Assembly (NCBI GenBank): GCA_900543455.1
Contig: UQRR01000087.1
Span: 1 to 8,158 of the forward strand
Direction of reading: 5' to 3'
DNA: 8,158 nucleotides
From: an uncultured Dialister sp.
GTDB lineage: Bacteria > Bacillota > Negativicutes > Veillonellales > Dialisteraceae
Shown here: piece after piece, positions 6,337 to 8,158 of the stretch
Layout of the letters: each line of letters begins with the position of its first letter
Position numbering within the stretch: the first letter of the stretch is position 1
Position numbers and translations under genes: made by a program
Notes under the pieces: model-generated
What the model saw: only the letters and a program-made list of their open reading frames with translations
What the model was told of the DNA's origin: nothing
Database searches by the model: none

Positions 6337-6363
6337 AGATTTCTCGCTTCGCTCGAAATGACG
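6337..6363. repeat. Short extragenic palindrome (TTTCGAGCGAAGCGAGAAA type)
   Basis: AGATTTCTCGCTTCGCTCGAAATGACG is, on the minus strand, a CGTCATTTCGAGCGAAGCGAGAAATCT-type sequence able to fold back on itself with a small GAAGC-centred loop. I recall closely similar palindromes scattered between genes in many bacterial genomes; this is recollection, not a search. It lies in the transcribed gap after topA and has no following T-tract. Confidence 0.6.
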
Positions 6364-6387
6364 ATATGAGAGAGTCTGGTATCTCCC

Positions 6388-6427
6388 AGTGACTAGTCAC
6401 TAGTCACTTGCGGCTCCTACTCCCTGG
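6388..6427. repeat. Heptad repeats abutting the topA stop codon
   Basis: The perfect 14-base palindrome AGTGACTAGTCACT (6388-6401) is followed by another AGTCACT unit, then less regular sequence (CTCCTACTCCCTGGTCACT) that runs up to and into the topA stop codon at 6428-6430. The units match those of the R1-R3 arrays, here with an orientation switch inside the palindrome. This may be a remnant of another copy of the family. Confidence 0.6.
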
Positions 6428-8158
6428 TCACTTCTCTTCCTTCTTTGCTCTTGTTTTCCGCTTCGGATGGGTCGGACAGTCAGGATTCGAGCAGGAAATG
6501 ACCTCCTTGCCCGTTTTATAGGTTTTCTTCGTCATGATGGCTCCGCAAGTCTCACAGAACTGGTTGATCGGCTCATTCCAGAGCGCCATATCACACTTCG
6601 GGTAGCGGCTGCATCCGTAGAAAATGCGGCCGCGATGGCTTCTGCGCTGCACCATATGCCCTTCATGGCACTTCGGACAGACGATGCCCGTGTCGATCAC
6701 GATGGCTTTATTCGCGCCGCAGGACGGACATTTCAGATAACGTCCATAGGGTCCTGTGCGGTAGACCATGAGCGTACCGCAGGCATCGCATTTCACATCC
6801 GACACCTCTTCCGGCCCTTCGGCAAGGCTGTACGGCTTGATGTTCTTGCAGTTCGGATAATTCGGGCAGGCAAGATATTTCCCATAGCGGCCCATTTTCA
6901 CGATCATCTTTGCGCCGCATTTCTCGCAGGTGACATCAGAGACTTCCTGATTCTCCTTCTTATCCTTTTCTGCTTCTACATTCGCTGACGCAAGCTCGGC
7001 CTCAAAGACTTTGTAGAAGTCTGTCATGACCTTTTTGTAGGTAGCTTTGCCTTCGGCAATCTTATCGAGCCAGTTTTCCAGATTCGCCGTGAAGTCGACA
7101 TTGATGATGCCTTCGAAATATTTCTTCAAAAGCTCCGTCACTTTGAATCCAACTTCTGTCGGAACGAATTGCTTATTTTCCTTCGTCACATAGCGTCTCT
7201 TCTGGATGGTATCCAGGATCGGCGCATAGGTGGACGGACGGCCGATGCCTTTTTCTTCAAGTGTCTTGATGAGGCTCGCTTCTGTATATCTTGGCGGCGG
7301 CGCGGTGAAATGCTGCTCGCCATTGACCTTGGTGTTTTTGACGATATCGCCTTTTTTGAGCGGAGGCAGGAAATCACTTTCCTCGCTGTCCTTCTTTTTC
7401 GACGGCTGCATAATGGTAAAGCCGTCGAAGAGGACATGCACGCCCGTCGCTTTCAGGGTATAGATACCACACTGGAGCGTCGCACTCGTGCTCTGCTGGA
7501 TCTGCGGCGCCATCTGGGACGCGATGAAACGATTCCAGATCAGGGTATAGAGACGGAGCTGATCGCGGGAAAGGATACCCGAGAGCGCAGACGGCGGGAA
7601 GGAAAGGCTGGTCGGGCGGATGGCTTCATGGGCATCCTGCGCTTCCTTCGACTTGCTGAAAACGTTCGGCTTCGCCGGTAGGTAGTCTTCCCCATAGGTC
7701 TCGGAAATATACGGACGCACCTGCTTGATCATTTCATCAGAAATACGGGTAGAGTCGGTACGCATGTACGTGATGAGCCCCACGTGGCCATGTCCGGGGA
7801 TCTCTACGCCTTCATACAGGTTCTGCGCAAGCATCATCGTTTTCTTCGAGCTGAAATTCAGTTTATTGACGGCATCCTGCTGCATGGTGGAGGTGGTGTA
7901 GGGCGGCTTTGTCTTGCGCTGCTTTCTGGACTTCGTGACAGCGGTGACTTCAGCCTCTTTCCCCTCGATCCCTTTGACCGCGGTATCCGTCTCTTCCCCA
8001 TTGTGGAGTTCCGCATCCTTCCCGTCGATCTGGGTCAGCTTCGCTTTGAAGGACTCCTTCTTCTCCGTCTTGTACATGGCTTCGATCGTCCAGTACTCGA
8101 CAGGGACAAAAGCACGGATCTCCTCTTCTCTTTCGCAGATAAGGCGGGTCGCGACCGA
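6428..8158 (-). CDS. topA: DNA topoisomerase I (type IA), 5'-truncated by window edge
   Basis: This fragment is 576 residues; the frame is open to the window edge, so the N-terminal part, including the TOPRIM domain (probably about 150 residues), lies outside. The enzyme relaxes negatively supercoiled DNA by cutting one strand through a 5'-phosphotyrosine link. The visible start, SVATRLICEREEEIRAFVPVEYW, matches the family just after TOPRIM. The catalytic tyrosine is in LITYMRTDSTRIS (visible residue 131, codon 7766-7768). HEAIRPT is at 177-183 and the conserved PPPRYTEASLIKTLEEKGIG near 287-306. The C-terminus carries four Cys4 zinc ribbons at about 411-437, 457-480, 494-522 and 535-561, followed by a basic tail (KRKTRAKKEEK) before TGA. 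An internal ATG at 8075-8077 is not the start. Repeats begin immediately after the stop. Confidence 0.97.
   Translation of the reverse strand, partial: SVATRLICEREEEIRAFVPVEYWTIEAMYKTEKKESFKAKLTQIDGKDAELHNGEETDTAVKGIEGKEAEVTAVTKSRKQRKTKPPYTTSTMQQDAVNKLNFSSKKTMMLAQNLYEGVEIPGHGHVGLITYMRTDSTRISDEMIKQVRPYISETYGEDYLPAKPNVFSKSKEAQDAHEAIRPTSLSFPPSALSGILSRDQLRLYTLIWNRFIASQMAPQIQQSTSATLQCGIYTLKATGVHVLFDGFTIMQPSKKKDSEESDFLPPLKKGDIVKNTKVNGEQHFTAPPPRYTEASLIKTLEEKGIGRPSTYAPILDTIQKRRYVTKENKQFVPTEVGFKVTELLKKYFEGIINVDFTANLENWLDKIAEGKATYKKVMTDFYKVFEAELASANVEAEKDKKENQEVSDVTCEKCGAKMIVKMGRYGKYLACPNYPNCKNIKPYSLAEGPEEVSDVKCDACGTLMVYRTGPYGRYLKCPSCGANKAIVIDTGIVCPKCHEGHMVQRRSHRGRIFYGCSRYPKCDMALWNEPINQFCETCGAIMTKKTYKTGKEVISCSNPDCPTHPKRKTRAKKEEK

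Overview
The window reads as an ordinary bacterial chromosome segment with about balanced base composition. All four genes lie on the minus strand, so transcription runs from high to low coordinates: topA (5' end cut by the window edge), trmFO, then pheS and pheT. The organism is most likely a Firmicute: pheST is preceded by a T-box leader, the uridine methyltransferase is the folate-dependent TrmFO type, and topA-trmFO adjacency is common in Firmicutes. My impression from the extragenic repeats is a member of the Negativicutes (Veillonellaceae/Dialister-like), but that is recollection and was not tested.

Layout from the right. Bases 6428-8158 encode the C-terminal part of DNA topoisomerase I, with the catalytic tyrosine and four zinc ribbons. 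Bases 5741-6427 are a 687-base gap with no credible gene, filled with repeats: two copies of a structured element (R1, R2) sharing an exact 72-base match, GC-rich palindromes, a TTTCGAGCGAAGCGAGAAA-type palindrome, and 7-base tandem arrays. Bases 4439-5740 encode TrmFO, closed by a clear intrinsic terminator at 4402-4430.

The next gap (3697-4438) separates two transcription units. Nearest trmFO is a third, inverted copy of the same repeat element (R3), interrupted by a 159-161 bp MITE-like hairpin element with CTAG on both sides. Bases 4333-4401 hold only the trmFO terminator. Then come a near-consensus sigma-70 type promoter (4004-4009 / 3981-3986), a T-box leader with a UUC (Phe) specifier, its intrinsic terminator, and the pheST operon (2650-3696 and 159-2630, 19 bases apart). 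Bases 1-158 downstream of pheT hold a partial copy of the GC-rich repeat and no recognised gene or clear terminator.

Functionally, pheS and pheT encode the two subunits of phenylalanyl-tRNA synthetase, induced through the T-box when tRNA-Phe is uncharged. trmFO modifies U54 of tRNA, and topA relaxes negative supercoils. The genes are conventional. The more unusual content is the intergenic repeat family: a structured core flanked by heptanucleotide arrays, one copy of which was used as an insertion target by a second small mobile element. I saw no evidence of a novel defence or enzymatic system here.
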